Shown here: one piece after another, positions 32,160 through 43,739 of the stretch
Layout of the letters: the number at the start of each line of letters is the position of its first letter
Position numbering within the stretch: position 1 is the first letter of the stretch
Assembly (NCBI RefSeq): GCF_047663525.1
Contig: NC_092603.1
Span: 537,501-601,500, forward strand
Direction of reading: 5' to 3'
Source of the DNA: Anas platyrhynchos
Lineage: Eukaryota; Chordata; Aves; Anseriformes; Anatidae
Length of the DNA stretch: 64,000 bases
Notes under the pieces: model-generated
Databases searched by the model: none
Told to the model about the DNA's origin: nothing
What the model saw: only the letters and a program-made list of their open reading frames with translations
Program-made: the position numbers and the translations under genes

Positions 32160-32975
32160 CCCCCTAATCCCCGCCCCCTCTAATCCCCGCCCCCTTACCC
32201 ACCCCCTTAATCCCACCCCCCATAATCCCCTCCCCCTTAATCCCAGCCCCTTAATCCCTACCCCTTTAATCCCCACCCCACTTAATCCCACCTTAATCCC
32301 AGCCCCCTTAATCCCCGCCCCATTAATCCCATCCTCTTAATCCCTACCCTCTTAATCCCCCCTTTAATCCCCACCCCCTTAATCCCCACCCCTTAATCCC
32401 CCCTTAATCCCCACCCCCTTAATCCCACCCCATTAATCCCCCTCTTAATCCCCACCCTCCTTAATCCCGACCCCCTTAATCCACCCTTAATCCCTACCCC
32501 TTTAATCCCCACCCCATTTAATCCCTACCCCCTTTAATCCCACCCTCCTTAATCCCCCCTTAATCCCCACCCCCTTAATCCCTACCCCCTTAATCCCCAC
32601 CCCCTTAATCTCAATCCTCTTAATCCCTACCCTCTTAATCCCCCCTTAATCCCACCCCCCTTAATCCCTACCCCCTTAATCCCCACCCCCTTAATCCCAC
32701 CCCATTAATCCCCCTCTTAATCCCCACCCTCCTTAATCCCGACCCCCTTAATCCACCCTTAATCCCTACCCCCTTTAATCCCACCCCTTTAATCCCCATC
32801 CTCTTAATCCCCCCTTAATCCCCACTCCCTTAATCTCAATCCTCTTAATCCCTACCCTCTTAATCCCCCCTTAATCCCACCCCCCTTAATCCCCACCCCC
32901 TTAATCCCCACCCCCTTAATCCCTACCCTCTTAATCCCAGCCCATTTAAGCCCCGCCCACTTAATCCCCGGTCCT
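32160..32975. repeat. CTTAATCCCCACCC minisatellite
   Basis: Units of about 14-16 bp with one TAATCC per unit, in higher-order blocks of about 225-250 bp (for example 32400-32560 against 32640-32790). Confidence 0.92.
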
Positions 32976-32977
32976 AC

Positions 32978-33100
32978 CTGGGGTGGTGACGTTGGTGGCC
33001 TCACCCCAGGGGTCTTCGGGGTCGCCCCCCGCCTCCAGGGAGGGGTCCGGGGGGGCGGCCGGGGGCCACCCGCTGGCGCCCACCCCCTCCTCCACCACCT
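32978..33100 (-). CDS. DDR1: DDR1 extracellular stalk exon
   Basis: 123 bp with CGCAG acceptor and GTAGG donor; two bases, 40 codons, one base. Reads VVEEGVGASGWPPAAPPDPS and ends NVTTP. It corresponds to the acidic/proline-rich juxtamembrane stalk of DDR1 (SDVVNNSS...PPAPWWPPGPP). NVT is a possible N-glycosylation site. Phase 1/2 joins exactly to the exon at 34404-34650, producing VSEVVEE. Confidence 0.88.
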
Positions 33101-33119
33101 CTGCGGGGGCAAAACCCCG

Positions 33120-34375
33120 TGGGGCGTCAACGGGGGGGGCCAACCGATGACCCCAAAACCCCAACAATGACCCCAAAACCCAACCAATGACCCCAAAACC
33201 CAACCGATGACCCCAAAACCCAAAAAACGACCCCAAAACCCAACCGATGACCCCAAAATCCAACCGATGACCCAAAAACCCAACCGATGACCTCAAAACC
33301 CAAACAATGACCCCAAAACCCAACCGATGACCCCAAAACCCAAAAAACGACCCCAAAACCCAACCGATGACCCCAAAACTCAACCGATGACCCCAAAACC
33401 CAACCACTGACCCCAAAACCCAACCAACGACCCCAAAATCCAAACAATGACCCCAAAACCCAAGCGATGACCCCGAAACCCAAACAATGACCCCAAAACC
33501 CAAACCGATGACCCCAAAACCCAACCAATGACCCCAAAACCCAACCAATGACCCCAGAACCCAACCAATGACCCCTAAAACCCAAACAATGACCCCAAAA
33601 CCCAACCAATGACTCCAAAACCCAACCAATGACCTGAAAACCCAACTGATGACCCTAAAACTCAACTGATGACCCCAAAACCCAACCGATGACCCCAAAA
33701 CCCAAAAAAACGACCCCAAAACCCAACCGATGACACCAAAATCCAAACGATGACCCCAAAACCCAAACAATGACCCCAAAACCCAACCGATGACCCCAAA
33801 ACTCAACTGATGACCCCAAAACCCAAGCGATGACCCCAACACCCAACCAATGACCCCAAAACCCACCCAACGACCCCAAAACCCACCCAACGACCCCAAA
33901 ACCCACCCAATGACCCCAAAACCCACCCAATGACCCCAAAACCCAAACAATGACCCCAAAACCCAACCGATGACCCCATAACCCACCCAACATCCCCAAA
34001 ACCCAACCAACGACCCCAAAACCCAACCAATGACCCCAAAACCCACCCAATGACCCCAAAACCCAACCAATGACCCCAAAACCCAACCAATGACCCCACC
34101 ACCCACCCAAGGACCCCATAACCCACCCAACATCCCCAAAACCCACCCAACATCCCCAAAACCCACCCAAGGACCCCAAAACCCAACCAATGACCCCAAA
34201 ACCCACCCAATGACCCCAAAACCCAACTGATGACCCCAAAACCCAACCAATGACCCAAAACCCACCCAACAACCCCATAACCCACCCAACGACCCCAAAA
34301 CCCACCCAACAACCCCAAAACCAACCAATGACCCCATAATCCACCCACCCACCCCACAACCTTCTGGGATTAACC
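33120..34375. repeat. 20-bp CCCAACCAATGACCCCAAAA array
   Basis: About 60 near-perfect 20-bp units CCCAACCGATGACCCCAAAA or CCCAACCAATGACCCCAAAA. The second type contains a full CCAAT box (AACCAATGA). Confidence 0.95.
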
Positions 34376-34403
34376 CCCCCACCCCAAAAAAAAATGAACC
34401 CAC

Positions 34404-34650
34404 CCGAAACGAAGGCGACCTCGCTGAAGAGCAGCCACTCCCCCCCGAAAACGAAGTGACACCGGATTAAACGGGCGCGGCGCCCCCCCAGGGGGACGCT
34501 GACCCAACGGGCCCGGGGGTCCCCGAAGACCCCCCCGGGTTTGTGGGTGACGGGGGTGGGGTCCCAGGGGGCGTCCCGGGTGGGCTTGAAGCGACACGAC
34601 GCCTCGGCGAAGACGCTCACCCCCCGCCCCGGCATGTTGTTGCAGTGCAC
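34404..34650 (-). CDS. DDR1: DDR1 discoidin-like domain exon
   Basis: 247 bp, 82 codons plus one base, with CCAG acceptor and GTGGGT donor. VHCNNMPGRGVSVFAEASCR, FGDPRARWVSVPLGGRRAR, HFVFGGEWLLFSEVAFVS match the second part of the DDR1 discoidin-like domain (VHCNNMHTLG..., GDPRARAVSVPLGG, FAGPWLLFSEISF). The frame is intact throughout. It contributes to the extracellular collagen-receptor module adjoining the membrane stalk. Confidence 0.95.
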
Positions 34651-34759
34651 CTGGAGGGGGGATTTGGGGGGGTCCCACGGGGTCCCGGGGGGGCACCCGG
34701 GGGTCCCCGAGGGGCGGGGGCGCCCCGTAATCCCACCCAACCCCCCAGGAATAGGCCTG

Positions 34760-36085
34760 GATTAAAGGTAACCGCGGCGCCGTGGCTCTGATCCCATAAT
34801 CTCCTGATTTAATCCCATAATCTCCTGCCTTAATCCCATAATCTCCTGATTTAATCCCATATATCCTGCCCCAATCCCATAATCCTGCCCCAATCCGGAC
34901 CTAATCCCACCACCCTTTGCCCTAATCCCGTCCCCCCAGCCCTAATCCCACCCTGATCCCATCCCCCCAGCCCTAATCCCACCCTAATCCAACCCCCCAA
35001 CCCCTAATCCCGCCCCCTCCCCACCCTAATCCCACTCCCCAGCCCTAATCCCACCACCCCCAGCCCTAATCCCACCCTAATACCACCACCCCCAGCCCTA
35101 ATCCCACCCTAATCCCACCCCCCAACCCCTAATCCCGCCCCCTCCCCACCCTAATCCCACTCCCCAGCCCTAATCCCACCCCCCAGCCCTAATCCCACCC
35201 TAATCCCGTCCCCCCAGCCCTAATCCCACCCTAATCCCACCCCCCAACCCCTAATCCCGCCCCCTCCCCACCCTAATCCCACTCCCCAGCCCTAATCCCA
35301 CCCCCCCAGCCCTAATCCCACCCTAATCCCAAGACCCCAGCCTTAATCCCACCCTAATCCCGCCCCCCAACCCCTAATCCCGCCCCCTCCCCACCCTAAT
35401 CCCACTCCCCAGCCCTAATACCACCCTAATCCCACCCCCCAACCCCTAATCCCGCCCACTCCCCGCCCTAATCCCACTCCCCCAGCCCTAATCCCACCAC
35501 CCCTCACCCTAATCCTGCCCCCCAACCCCTAATCCCGCCCCTCCCCACCCTAATACCACTCCCCTAGCCCTAATCCCACCCTAATCCCACCCCCCCAGCC
35601 CTAATCCCATCCTAATCCCGCCCCCCAACCCCTAATCCCGCCCCCTCCCCACCCTAATCCCACTCCCCAGCCCTAATACCACCCCCCCAGCCCTAATCCC
35701 ACCCTAATCCCACCCCCCACCCCCTAATCCCACCCCTCCCGCCCTAATACCACTCCCCCAGCCCTAATCCCACCCCCCCAGCCCTAATATCACCCTAATC
35801 CCACCCCTCCTCACCCTAATACCGCCCCCTCCCCACCCTAATCCCACTCCCCAGCCCTAATCCCATCACCCCAGCCCTAATCCCACCCTAATCCCACCCT
35901 TCCCCACCATAATCCCACTCCCCCAGCCCTAATCCCATCCTAATCCCACCCCCCACCCCCTAATCCCACCCCTCCCCGCCCTAATACCACTCCCCCAGCC
36001 CTAATCCCACCCCCCCAGCCCTAATCCCACCCTAATCCCACCCCTCCTCACCCTAATCCCGCCCCCCACCCCCTAATCCCACCCC
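34760..36085. repeat. CCCTAATCCCACCC minisatellite
   Basis: Units of about 13-16 bp with TAATCC in nearly every one, in higher-order blocks of roughly 115-130 bp that include CCCCCAACCCCTAATCCCG. Confidence 0.93.
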
Positions 36086-36095
36086 TCCCGGCCAC

Positions 36096-36280
36096 CTGCA
36101 TGGCGTGGAAGTTTCGGGGCCGCTCGAATTCGAACTCGAGCTCCATTTTGGGGCGGGGGCCGGGGGGCGCCGCCAGCCCACGTAGTCGTAGCCGGGCCAC
36201 AGGCGCCGCTCCCGGCTGCGGGTGAAGTCGTCCAGCCCCAAAATCCCGTCCGCCAGCTGCCCCAGCCCCCAAAAAGCAAC
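36096..36280 (-). CDS. DDR1: DDR1 discoidin-like domain exon with two 1-base deficits
   Basis: CCCAG acceptor and CAG/GTGGCC donor. [29 protein letters not shown] and [18 protein letters not shown] match DDR1 ([33 protein letters not shown]). Observed length is 185 bp, but 187 is needed for phase (one base plus 62 codons). One G is missing just after the start (Phe-Gly-Gly-Leu) and one C in the proline run before Lys-Met-Glu. The blocks between these points are fully conserved, so these are most likely homopolymer consensus errors. Confidence 0.93.
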
Positions 36281-36299
36281 CTGGGGACACCGGGGGGGG

Positions 36300-37500
36300 G
36301 GGGGCACCCCGTCACCCCCAGGGAACCCCGGGGTGGGGGGGATTCCCGGACAGGCGGTGGGACCCCAAAAGGGACACACGGATAGGGGGGTGACCCCATA
36401 ACACCCATTGGGACCCCAAAAGGGACATTTGGGGACCCCAAAAGGGACACCCAGATATGGGGGTGACCCCATAACATCCATTGGGACCCCAAAAGGGACA
36501 TTTGGGGACCCCAAAAGGGACACCCAGATATGGGGGTGACCCCATTCTGCCCATTGGGACCCCAAAAGGGACATTTGGGGACCCCAAAAGGGACACCCAG
36601 ATGTGGGGGTGACCCCATTATGTCCATTGGGACCCCAAAAGGGACATTTGGGGACCCCAAAAGGGACACCCAGATGTGGGGTGCCCCCATCCCACCCAGT
36701 TGGAGCCTGCCTGGAGGTGACTGGGGCAACTGGGGACGGTCAGGGACGTCTGGGGACAGTTTGGGGACACTGGGGGGTGTTTTGGGGACCCTTGTGGTTG
36801 GTTTGGGGACAGTTTGGGGACACCTGAGGATAATTTGGGGACACTGGGAACAATTTGGGGGACCCTTGGGGACAATTTGGAGTCATTGGGGACAATCTGG
36901 GGCCCCTTGGTGATGTTTTGGGGCCCCTTGGGGAAAATTTGGGGACAGTGGGGACCATTTGGGGACCTCTGGGGACAGTTTGGGGACACTTGGGGACAAT
37001 TTGGGGACAACTTGGGGACAATTTGGGGACAATCTGGGGACAACTGGGGATGTTTTGGGGACACATGGGGACAATCTGGGGATATTGTGGACAATTTGGG
37101 GACACTGTGGACAATTTGGGGACCCTTGGGGACAGTTTGGGGACACTTGGGGACAATTTGGGGACACTTGGGGACAATTTGGGGATGACTTGAGGACCAC
37201 TTGGGCCACCGGGAGGGGACCCGGGGCCACTTTGGGGCCACTTTGGGGCCAGATTTATGGGACCGGGGTAGGGTGGAGGTCCTTGGGGACATTTGGGGAC
37301 AATTTGGGGACACTTGGGGACAATTTGGGGACAATTTGGGGACACTGAGGACGACTCGAAGACCACTTGGGCCACCGGGAGGGGACCCGGGGCCACTTTG
37401 GGGCCACTTTGGGGCCAGATTTATGGGACCGGGGTAGGGTGGAGGTCCTTGGGGACATTTGGGGACATTTGGGGACATTTGGGGACATTTGGGGACTCAC
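36300..37500. repeat. 73-bp repeat and TTTGGGGACA array
   Basis: At 36370-36690 a 73-bp unit with GACCCCAAAAGGGACATTTG occurs four to five times. From 36720, TTTGGGGACA-type units follow, including a 170-bp duplication (about 37190-37290 repeated near 37360-37460). Confidence 0.9.
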
Positions 37501-37603
37501 GGGCCGGCGCTGTCCCCGTCGTAGGTGGAGTCGTTGAGGACGACGGGCGCGGGGCCCAGGGCCATGACGTGTCCCCGCGGCGCCGCGTAGGACAGGAGCC
37601 CGG
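37501..37603 (-). CDS. DDR1: DDR1 discoidin-like domain exon
   Basis: 103 bp (two bases, 33 codons, two bases) with CCCAG acceptor and GTGAGT donor. GLLSYAAPRGHVMALGPAPV then VLNDSTYDGDSAG matches DDR1 GLLSYTAPVGQ...YLNDSTYDGHTVGG. The frame is intact, and phase joins the flanking exons to give WDAGLLSY and SAGPLLFGG. Asn-Asp-Ser is not a glycosylation sequon because Asp-Ser follows out of register. Confidence 0.93.
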
Positions 37604-37674
37604 CTGGGGACGGGGACATTGTCACCGCGGGGCCACCAAGGGGGGGACACCGCGGGGGGGTGGTCTGGGGACAC

Positions 37675-39370
37675 CCGAGGTGACCTGAGGTGACGTGGGG
37701 TGACACGGGGTGACATGAGGTGACACGGGGTGACACGGGGTGGCATGGGGCGACACAGGGGGACTTGGGGTGACACAGGGTGACATGGGGTGGCCCGGGG
37801 TGACATGAGGTGACATGAGGTGACCCGGGGTGACCCAAGTTGACCTGGGATGACCCAAGATGACATGAGGTGACCCAAGATGACCCGAAGTGACCCGAGG
37901 TGACATGAGGTGACCCGAGGTGACATGAGGTGACATGAAGTGACATGAGGTGACCCAAGGTGACCCGAGGTGACCCAAGTTGAACTGGGATGACCCAAGG
38001 TGACATGAGGTGACCCAAGTTGACCTGAGATGACCCGAGGTGACATGAGGTGACCCGGGGTGACCCATGGTGACCCGAGGTGACATGAGGTGACCCAAAT
38101 TGAACTGGGATGACCCAAGGTGACATAAGGTGACCCAAGATGACCCAAGATGACCCAAGGTGACCCAAGATGACCCGAGGTGACATGAGGTGACATGAGG
38201 TGACCCGAGGTGACCCAAGGTGACCCAAGATGACCCGAAGTGACCCGAGGTGACATGAGGTGACATGAGGTGACCCGAGGTGACCCAAAATGACCCAAGA
38301 TGACATGAGGTGACCCAAGATGACCCAAGATGACCCAAGGTGACATGAAGTGACATGAGGTGACCCGGGGTGACCCAAAGTGACCCAAGATGACCCAAGT
38401 TGACCTGGGATGACCCAGGATGACATGAAGTGACCTGAGGTGACCCAAGGTGACCCATGGTGACATGAGGTGACCCAAAGTGACCCAAAGTGACCCAAGA
38501 TGACCCAAGATGACCCGAGGTGACATGAGGTGACCCGAGGTGACCCAAGTTGAACTGGGATGACCCGTGGTGACATGAGGTGACCCAAGGTGACCCGGGG
38601 TGACCCAAGATGACCTGGGGTGACCCAAGTTGAACTGGGATGACCCAAGATGACCCAAGGTGACCCAAGGTGACCCATGGTGACATGAGGTGACCCAAGG
38701 TGACATGAGGTGACCCAAGATGACCCAAGATGACCCAAGGTGACCCAAGATGACCCGAGGTGACATGAGGTGACATGAAGTGACATGAGGTGACCCAAGA
38801 TGACCCAAGGTGACCCAAGTTGAACTGGGATGACCCAAGGTGACATGAGGTGACATGAGGTGACCCGAGGTGACCCAAGGTGACCCAAGATGACCCGGGG
38901 TGACCCAAGGTGACCCATGGTGACATGAGGTGACCCAAGGTGACCCAAGATGACCCAAGGTGACATGAGGTGACCCGTGGTGACCCAAAGTGACCCAAGA
39001 TGACCCAAGTTGACCTGGGATGACCCGAGGTGACATGAGGTGACATGAGGTGACCCGAGGTGACCCAAGGTGACCCAAGATGACCCGAAGTGACCCGAGG
39101 TGACATGAGGTGACATGAGGTGACCCAAGGTGACCCGTGGTGACATGAGGTGACATGAGGTGACCCAAGTTGACCTGGGATGACCCCAGATGACATAAGG
39201 TGACCCAAGATGACCCAAGGTGACATGAGGTGACATGAGGTGACCCGAGGTGACCCAAGATGACCCAAGGTGACCCAAGTTGACCCAAGGTGACCTGGGA
39301 TGACCCGAAGTGACCCGAAGTGACCCGAGATGACCCATGGTGACATGAGGTGACCCGAGGTGCCCCCAGG
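37675..39370. repeat. 10-bp TGACCCAAGG array
   Basis: About 165 tandem decamers, TGACCCAAGG, TGACATGAGG, TGACCCGAGG, TGAACTGGGA and variants, with blocks of the order of 300-400 bp repeating. It produces a very long spurious minus-strand frame in which the real exons at 37501 and 39381 are embedded. Confidence 0.95.
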
Positions 39371-39380
39371 TGACACTGAC

Positions 39381-39528
39381 CGTCCCAGGGGCAGCCGTAG
39401 AGCTCGAGGCGCAGGCAGACGCTCATGGCGCGGGGGGCGCGGGGGTACACGCGCAGCGCCCGCGCCACCGGGGGGGGCGCCAGGTCCTTCAGCACCACCC
39501 CCGCCGGGTCCTCATTGCCCCCGATCTC
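39381..39528 (-). CDS. DDR1: DDR1 discoidin domain end / linker exon
   Basis: 148 bp, 49 codons plus one base, with CGCAG acceptor and GTCAGT donor. EIGGNEDPAGVVLKDLAPPP, VARALRVYPRAPRAMSVCLR and LELYGCPWD align with DDR1 VISGNEDPEGVVLKDLGPPM, VRFYPRADRVMSVCLRVELYGC. It includes the Cys that closes the discoidin domain. All frames are intact despite an 8-base C run. Confidence 0.95.
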
Positions 39529-39534
39529 CTGCGG

Positions 39535-41290
39535 TGGCCCCAAGGTCCCCAAGGTGGCCTCAAGACCCCCAAGGTGGCCCCAAGACCCCCACGGTGGCCT
39601 CAAGACCCCCCAAATGCCCCAATATGGTCCCAAAACCCAAAGGTGGCCCCAAATCCCAAAGGTGGCCCCAAGACCCTCAAGGTGGCCCCAAAGACCCCGA
39701 GGTGGCCTCAAGACCCCCATGGTGGTCCCAAGACCCCCCAAATGCCCCAATGTGGTCCCAGATCCCAAAGGTGGCCCCAAAACCCAAAGTGTCCCCAAAT
39801 CCCAAATATGACCCCAAGGTCCCCAAGGTGGCCCCAAGGTCCCCAAGGTGGCCACAAGACCCCACGGTGGCCTCAAGACCCCCCAAATGCCCCAATGTGG
39901 TCCCAAAACCCAAAGGTGGCCCCAAATCCCAAAGGTGTCCCCAAACCCTAATGGTGTCCCCAAGACCCTCAAGGTGGCCCCAAACCCCAAAGATGTCCCC
40001 AAGGTCCCCAAGGTGGCCACAAAGGCCCCGAGGTGGCCACAAGACCCCACGGTGGCCTCAAGACCCCCCAAATGCCCCAATGTGGTCCCAAAACCCAAAG
40101 GTGGCCCCAAATCCCAAAGGTGGCCCCAAAACCCAAAGGTGGCCCCAAAACCCAAAGTGTCCCCAAATCCCAAAGATGTCCCCAAGGTGCCCCCAAAGAC
40201 CCCGAGGTGGCCCCAAGACCCCCACGGTGGCCTCAAGACCCCCCAAATGCCCCAATGTGGTCCCAAAACCCAAAGGTGTCCCCAAAACCCAAAGGTGGCC
40301 CCAAATCCCAAAGTGTCCCCAAATCCCAAAGATGTCCCCAAGGTGGCCCCAAAGACCCCAAGGTGGCCACAAGACCCCACGGTGGCCTCAAGACCCCCCA
40401 AATGCCCCAATGTGGTCCCCAAACCCAAAGGTGGCCCCAAAACCCAAAGGTGACCCCAAATCCCAAAGATGTCCCCAAGGTCCCCAAGGTGGCCCCAAGA
40501 CCCCCACGGTGGCCCCAAAAGCCCCCAAATGCCCCAACGTGGTCCCAAATCCCAAAGGTGACCCCAAAACCCAAAGGTGGCCCCAAAACCCTAATGGTGT
40601 CCCCAAGACCCTCAAGATGTCCCCAAGGTGTCCCCAAATCCCCAACACATCCCCAAGTCCCCCGAGATGTTCCCCAAGACCCCCAGAGTGTCCCCAAAAC
40701 CCCAAGGTGTCCCCATCCCCCAAACGTGCCCCTAAATCCCAAAGGTAGCCCCAAGGTCCCCAAGGTGTCCCCAACATCCCCAATACCCCCAAATGTCCCC
40801 AACGCCCCCAAATGTCCCCAATATCCCCAAATCCCAAAGGTGTCCCCAATGTCCCTGATGTCCCCAATGTCCCCAACATCCCCAATGCCCCCAATGTCCC
40901 CAATGCCCCCGATGTCCCCAAATGTCCCCGACATCCCCAATGTCCCCAATATCCCCTCTATCCCCAATATCCCCAAATGTCCCCAACGTCCCCAATGTCC
41001 CTAATGCCCCCAAATGTCCCCAACACCCCCAAATGTCCCCAATACCCTCAACGTCCCCAACACCCCCAATGTCCCCAATGTCCCCAACACCCCCAATGTC
41101 CCCAACGTCCCCAATGTCCCCAATATCCCCAAATGTCCCCAACTCCCCCAATGTCCCCAAATGTCCCCAACACCCCCAATGCCCCCGATGTCCCCAAATG
41201 TCCCCGACATCCCCAATGTCCCTAATGTCCCCAATATCCTCTATATCCCCAAATGCCCCCAACACCCCCGATGTCCCCGATGTCCCCAGT
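39535..41290. repeat. CCCAAGGTGGCCCCAA and CCCCAATGTCCCCAAC arrays
   Basis: First about 1.2 kb of AAGGTGGCCCCAAGACCC-type units with higher-order repeats of about 190 bp, then about 550 bp of CCCCAATGTCCCCAACACCC units. No further exon found. Confidence 0.9.
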
Positions 41291-41295
41291 GTCAC

Positions 41296-41524
41296 CTCGG
41301 TGCCCCAGCGGTCGCGCCACCTGATCCAGCGGCGCCGGTCGCGGCTGTAGCGCAGGCGGTAGGCGCGGGCGAACTCCCGGCCGTGTCCCCCCGCGTGACG
41401 TCCCTGTGTCCCCACCAGTGTCACCAGGTGCAGGTGGCCCAGGTCCACCTCCAGGAACTCCTCCTCGGCCGGGAACACCGGGCCCGCCGGGCACCAGGCG
41501 CCGTCCCCGTCGCTGCGACCCAGC
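41296..41524 (-). CDS. DDR1: DDR1 discoidin domain core exon
   Basis: 229 bp (one base, 76 codons) with CCCAG acceptor and GTGAC donor. [60 protein letters not shown] and WRDRWGTE are near-identical to DDR1 ([44 protein letters not shown]). This is the beta-barrel of the collagen-binding F5/8-type discoidin domain. The frame is fully intact. Confidence 0.97.
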
Positions 41525-41529
41525 CTGGG

Positions 41530-42300
41530 GACATCGTGGGGACATCGTGGGGACGTCGGGGATGGGGGCACCTTGGGGACATGGGGACCTCCTGGGGACA
41601 TCTTGGGGACATGGGGATGTTCTGGGGACACGGGGACCTCTTGGGGACGTCTTGGGGACATGGGGACACTGGGGATGGGGAGGTCTTGGGGACACGGAGA
41701 CCTCTTGGGGACATGTGGGGGACTTGGGGACACCATGGGGACATGGGGATGTCCTGGGGACATGTGGGGGACATGGGGACACTGGGGATGGGGAGGTCTT
41801 GGGGACATGGGGACCTCCTGGGGACATCCTGGGGACATGGGGAGGGCGTGGGGACACCTTGGGGACATGGGGACACCAGGGATGGGGAGGGCTTGGGGAC
41901 ACAGGGACCTCTTGGGGACATTTGGGGGGCATGGGGACACCTTGGGGACATGGGGATGTCCTGGGGACATGGGGACCTCCTGGGGACATCTTGGGGACAT
42001 GGGGACACCTTGGGGACACAGGAACCTCGTGGGGACATGGGGACATTGGGGATGGGGAGGGCTTGGGGACACGGGGATGTGTTGGGGACATTGGGGATGG
42101 GGACATGTGGGGGGTGTGGGGACACCTTGGGGACATGGGGACATCTTGGGGGCATTTGGGGGGCGTGGGGACACCTTGGGGACATGGGGACCTCTTGGGG
42201 GCATTTGGGGGGCGTGGGGACACCTTGGGGACATTTGGGGACATTGTGGGGTCACCCGGGGACATGGGGACACCCAGGGCATCACGGGGCAGCGCTGGGT
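41530..42300. repeat. GGGGACATGGGGACACC array
   Basis: Units of GGGGACATGGGGACCTC and CTTGGGGACAC in blocks of roughly 90-130 bp. The remaining intron to 42515 includes ACTGGTCCATACTGG repeats. Confidence 0.9.
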
Positions 42301-42515
42301 GTGTGCACTGGGCCACACTGGTCCATACTGGTCCGTACTGGTCCATACTGGGGCTCCCTGGCTAGAGGTGAGCAGCAACAGCTCCAGGACGGGGACCCAG
42401 CGGTGACGCTGGGGACCCTATGGGGACACTGGGGACATGGGGAGGGGCTGCCAGGGGGGGGGACATGGGGCTGTACTGGGCCATACTGGTCTGTACTGGT
42501 GCATACTGGGCTCAC

Positions 42516-42618
42516 CGGCCGTGGCGGGCGGCGGTGGAGTCGGACCAGGCGCTGGAGGCCGAGAGGCGGCTGTCGGGGATGGAGCCGTCCTCCATGCCCA
42601 GCGCGAAGCGGCAGCGGG
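42516..42618 (-). CDS. DDR1: DDR1 discoidin domain first exon
   Basis: 103 bp (two bases, 33 codons, two bases) with CCCCAG acceptor and GTGAGC donor. RCRFALGMEDGSIPDSRLSA followed by SSAWSDSTAARHG aligns with DDR1 KCRYALGMQDRTIPDSDISA, SSSWSDSTAARHS. It holds the first discoidin Cys and the collagen-contact loops around the Trp in SSAWSDST. Phase joins the signal exon (giving an Ala-Arg-Cys junction) and the core exon (His-Gly-Arg-Leu). Confidence 0.96.
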
Positions 42619-42619
42619 C

Positions 42620-43735
42620 TGGGGATGTATAGGGGACGTATAGGGGACATGGGGACGTATGGGGGACATATAGGGGACATATAGGGGACGTATAGGGGAC
42701 ATATGGGGGACATGGGGACGTATGGGGGACATATAGGGGACATATGGGGATGTATAGGGGACATATAGGGGATGTATAGGGACATATAGGGGACGTATGG
42801 GGACATATAGGGACGTATAGGGGACATATAGGGGACACAGGGACATATAGGGGATGTATAGGGGATGTATAGGGGACGTATAGGGGACACGGGGACATAT
42901 AGGGGATGTATAGGGGACATATAGGGGACATGGGGACGTATAGGGGACATATAGGTGACATGGGGACATATAGGGGACGTATAGGGGAAGTATAGGGGAC
43001 ATATAGGGGATGTATAGGGGACACAGGGACATATAGGGGACGTATAGGGGATGTATAAGGGACGTATAGGGGACACGGGGACATATAGGGGACATATAGG
43101 GGACATATAGGGGATGTATAGGGACGTATAGGGGACGTATAGCGGACATGGGGACGTATGGGGGACATATAGGGGACATATAGGGGATGTATAGGGGACA
43201 TGGGGACGTATAGGGGACGTATGGGGGACACAGGGACATATAGGGGACGTATGGGGACGTATAGGGGACGTATAGGGGATGTATAGGGGAAGTATAGGGA
43301 AATATAGGGGACATGGGGACGTATGGGGGACATATAGGGGACACGGGGACATATAGGGGATGTATAGGGATGTAGAGGGGACGTATAGGGGACATATAGG
43401 GGACACGGTGACATATGGAGGACGTATAGGGGACATGGGAACGTATGGGGGACATATAGGGGATGTATAGGGGATGTATAGGGGACGTATAGGGGACGTA
43501 CAGGGGACATGGGAACGTATGGGGGACATATAGGGGACGTATAGGGGACACATAGAGAACACAGGGACATATAGGGGACATATAGGGGATGTATAGGGGA
43601 CATATAGGGACGTATAGGGGACATGGGGACATATGGGGACATATAGGGGACATGGGAACATATAGGGGACATATGGGGACAGAGGGACACCCAGACAACA
43701 GTCAGAGGGGACACCCATGCGGCCCCTATATAGGA
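42620..43735. repeat. ATATAGGGGACGT array
   Basis: Units of about 10-12 bp, ACATATAGGGG, ACGTATAGGGG and TGTATAGGGG, interspersed with ACACGGGGAC, in higher-order blocks. Stop-free on the minus strand, giving spurious Pro/Tyr/Ile-rich ORFs. Confidence 0.93.
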
Positions 43736-43739
43736 CTTA

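Noticed and set aside
37255-40548. 1097-codon minus-strand open frame rich in His, Leu, Gly, Ser, Val
   Set aside because: It is the translation of the 10-bp TGACCCAAGG array and neighbouring repeats, whose units lack stop codons. Only the short stretches at 37501-37603 and 39381-39528 are real DDR1 exons.
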